Positions 63,958 to 64,000 of a DNA stretch of 64,000 nt are shown in pieces. The position numbers were made by a program, and so were the translations under genes. The stretch comes from Malikia sp. (GTDB lineage Bacteria > Pseudomonadota > Gammaproteobacteria > Burkholderiales > Burkholderiaceae_C). Below the pieces are notes generated by a model. The model did not search any database, had not been told where the DNA came from, and was given only the letters and a program-made list of their open reading frames with translations. The number at the start of each line of letters is the position of its first letter. Position 1 is the stretch's first letter. The DNA is taken from assembly GCF_028687635.1 (NCBI RefSeq), contig NZ_JAQTZS010000007.1, forward strand, positions 1 through 64,000, written 5' to 3'.

Positions 63958-64000
63958 ATGGCACGCCGCACCAAAGAAGAGGCCCTAGCGACCCGTCACC
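63958..64000 (+). CDS. TetR/AcrR-family regulator, N-terminus only (cut by window end)
   Basis: Fourteen codons are visible: MARRTKEEALATRH, the typical start of AcrR/TtgR-type repressors, whose helix-turn-helix begins shortly after. An in-frame ATG at 63946 would add four residues. It is divergent from an RND efflux operon, with an AcrR-like palindrome between them, so it is very probably the local repressor of that pump. The rest of the gene lies beyond the window. Confidence 0.8.
   Translation, partial: MARRTKEEALATRH

Noticed and set aside
1..64000. CRISPR arrays
   Set aside because: No regularly spaced repeats were noticed anywhere in the window.

Overview
The window looks like the chromosome of a high-GC betaproteobacterium, most likely order Burkholderiales (Comamonadaceae or a close relative). 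The reasons are the local pairings suhB/trmJ-cysE, mog-darP/pmbA and rpsU-yqeY, an Anbu-type protease behind mutS, and an assimilatory nitrate locus with a phosphatase-kinase fusion. Base composition is about two-thirds G+C by eye, apart from one restriction-modification (R-M) island. The genus cannot be fixed from the sequence alone.

Layout. 1-320: the 3' end of a 5S rRNA gene with its terminator, then tRNA-Gly(GCC). 347-9592: housekeeping genes (HI0933-type flavoprotein, glnS, an acyltransferase, a secreted His-rich protein, uppP, an Anbu protease and mutS). 9676-24956: part of a type VI secretion system (T6SS) in two converging operons, tssE-tssF-tssG-vgrG-DUF4123 on + and tssK-tssL-tssM-tagF-unknown-ppkA on -. 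No sheath (tssBC), hcp, clpV, tssA, tssJ or PAAR gene is present between the flanking housekeeping genes. 25111-35373: suhB, trmJ, cysE, mog, darP, pmbA, murI, yqeY, rpsU, a two-domain polyphosphate:AMP phosphotransferase, a small exported protein and a second HI0933 flavoprotein.

35366-43801 is a translationally coupled, type III-like R-M operon. Its unusual feature is two extra genes between mod and res: an ABC/SMC-type ATPase and a 188-aa protein with a PD-(D/E)xK-like motif. All three internal junctions are 4-bp overlaps. The two extra genes have lower GC (about 57% in counted stretches), the target-recognition part of Mod is lower still (about 44%), and a helical segment of Res is also low (about 50%). 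This is the best candidate in the window for an undescribed defence module. Beside it, at 44022-44132, is a decayed remnant of an RTX-type protein C-terminus.

44221-57888: a thioesterase, a small conserved protein, and then nitrate assimilation. These genes are cobA (siroheme branch), ybiB, nasA, nirD and nirB, with a PP2C-Ser/Thr kinase fusion divergent from nirB, a nitronate monooxygenase, a ModA-like protein without a signal peptide, and a NarK-type transporter. They cover nitrate uptake, reduction to nitrite and ammonium, and cofactor supply. 57966-64000: a complete RND efflux operon (adaptor, pump, outer-membrane channel) divergent from a TetR/AcrR regulator that is cut by the window end. 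Between them lies a palindrome closely resembling the Escherichia coli AcrR operator.
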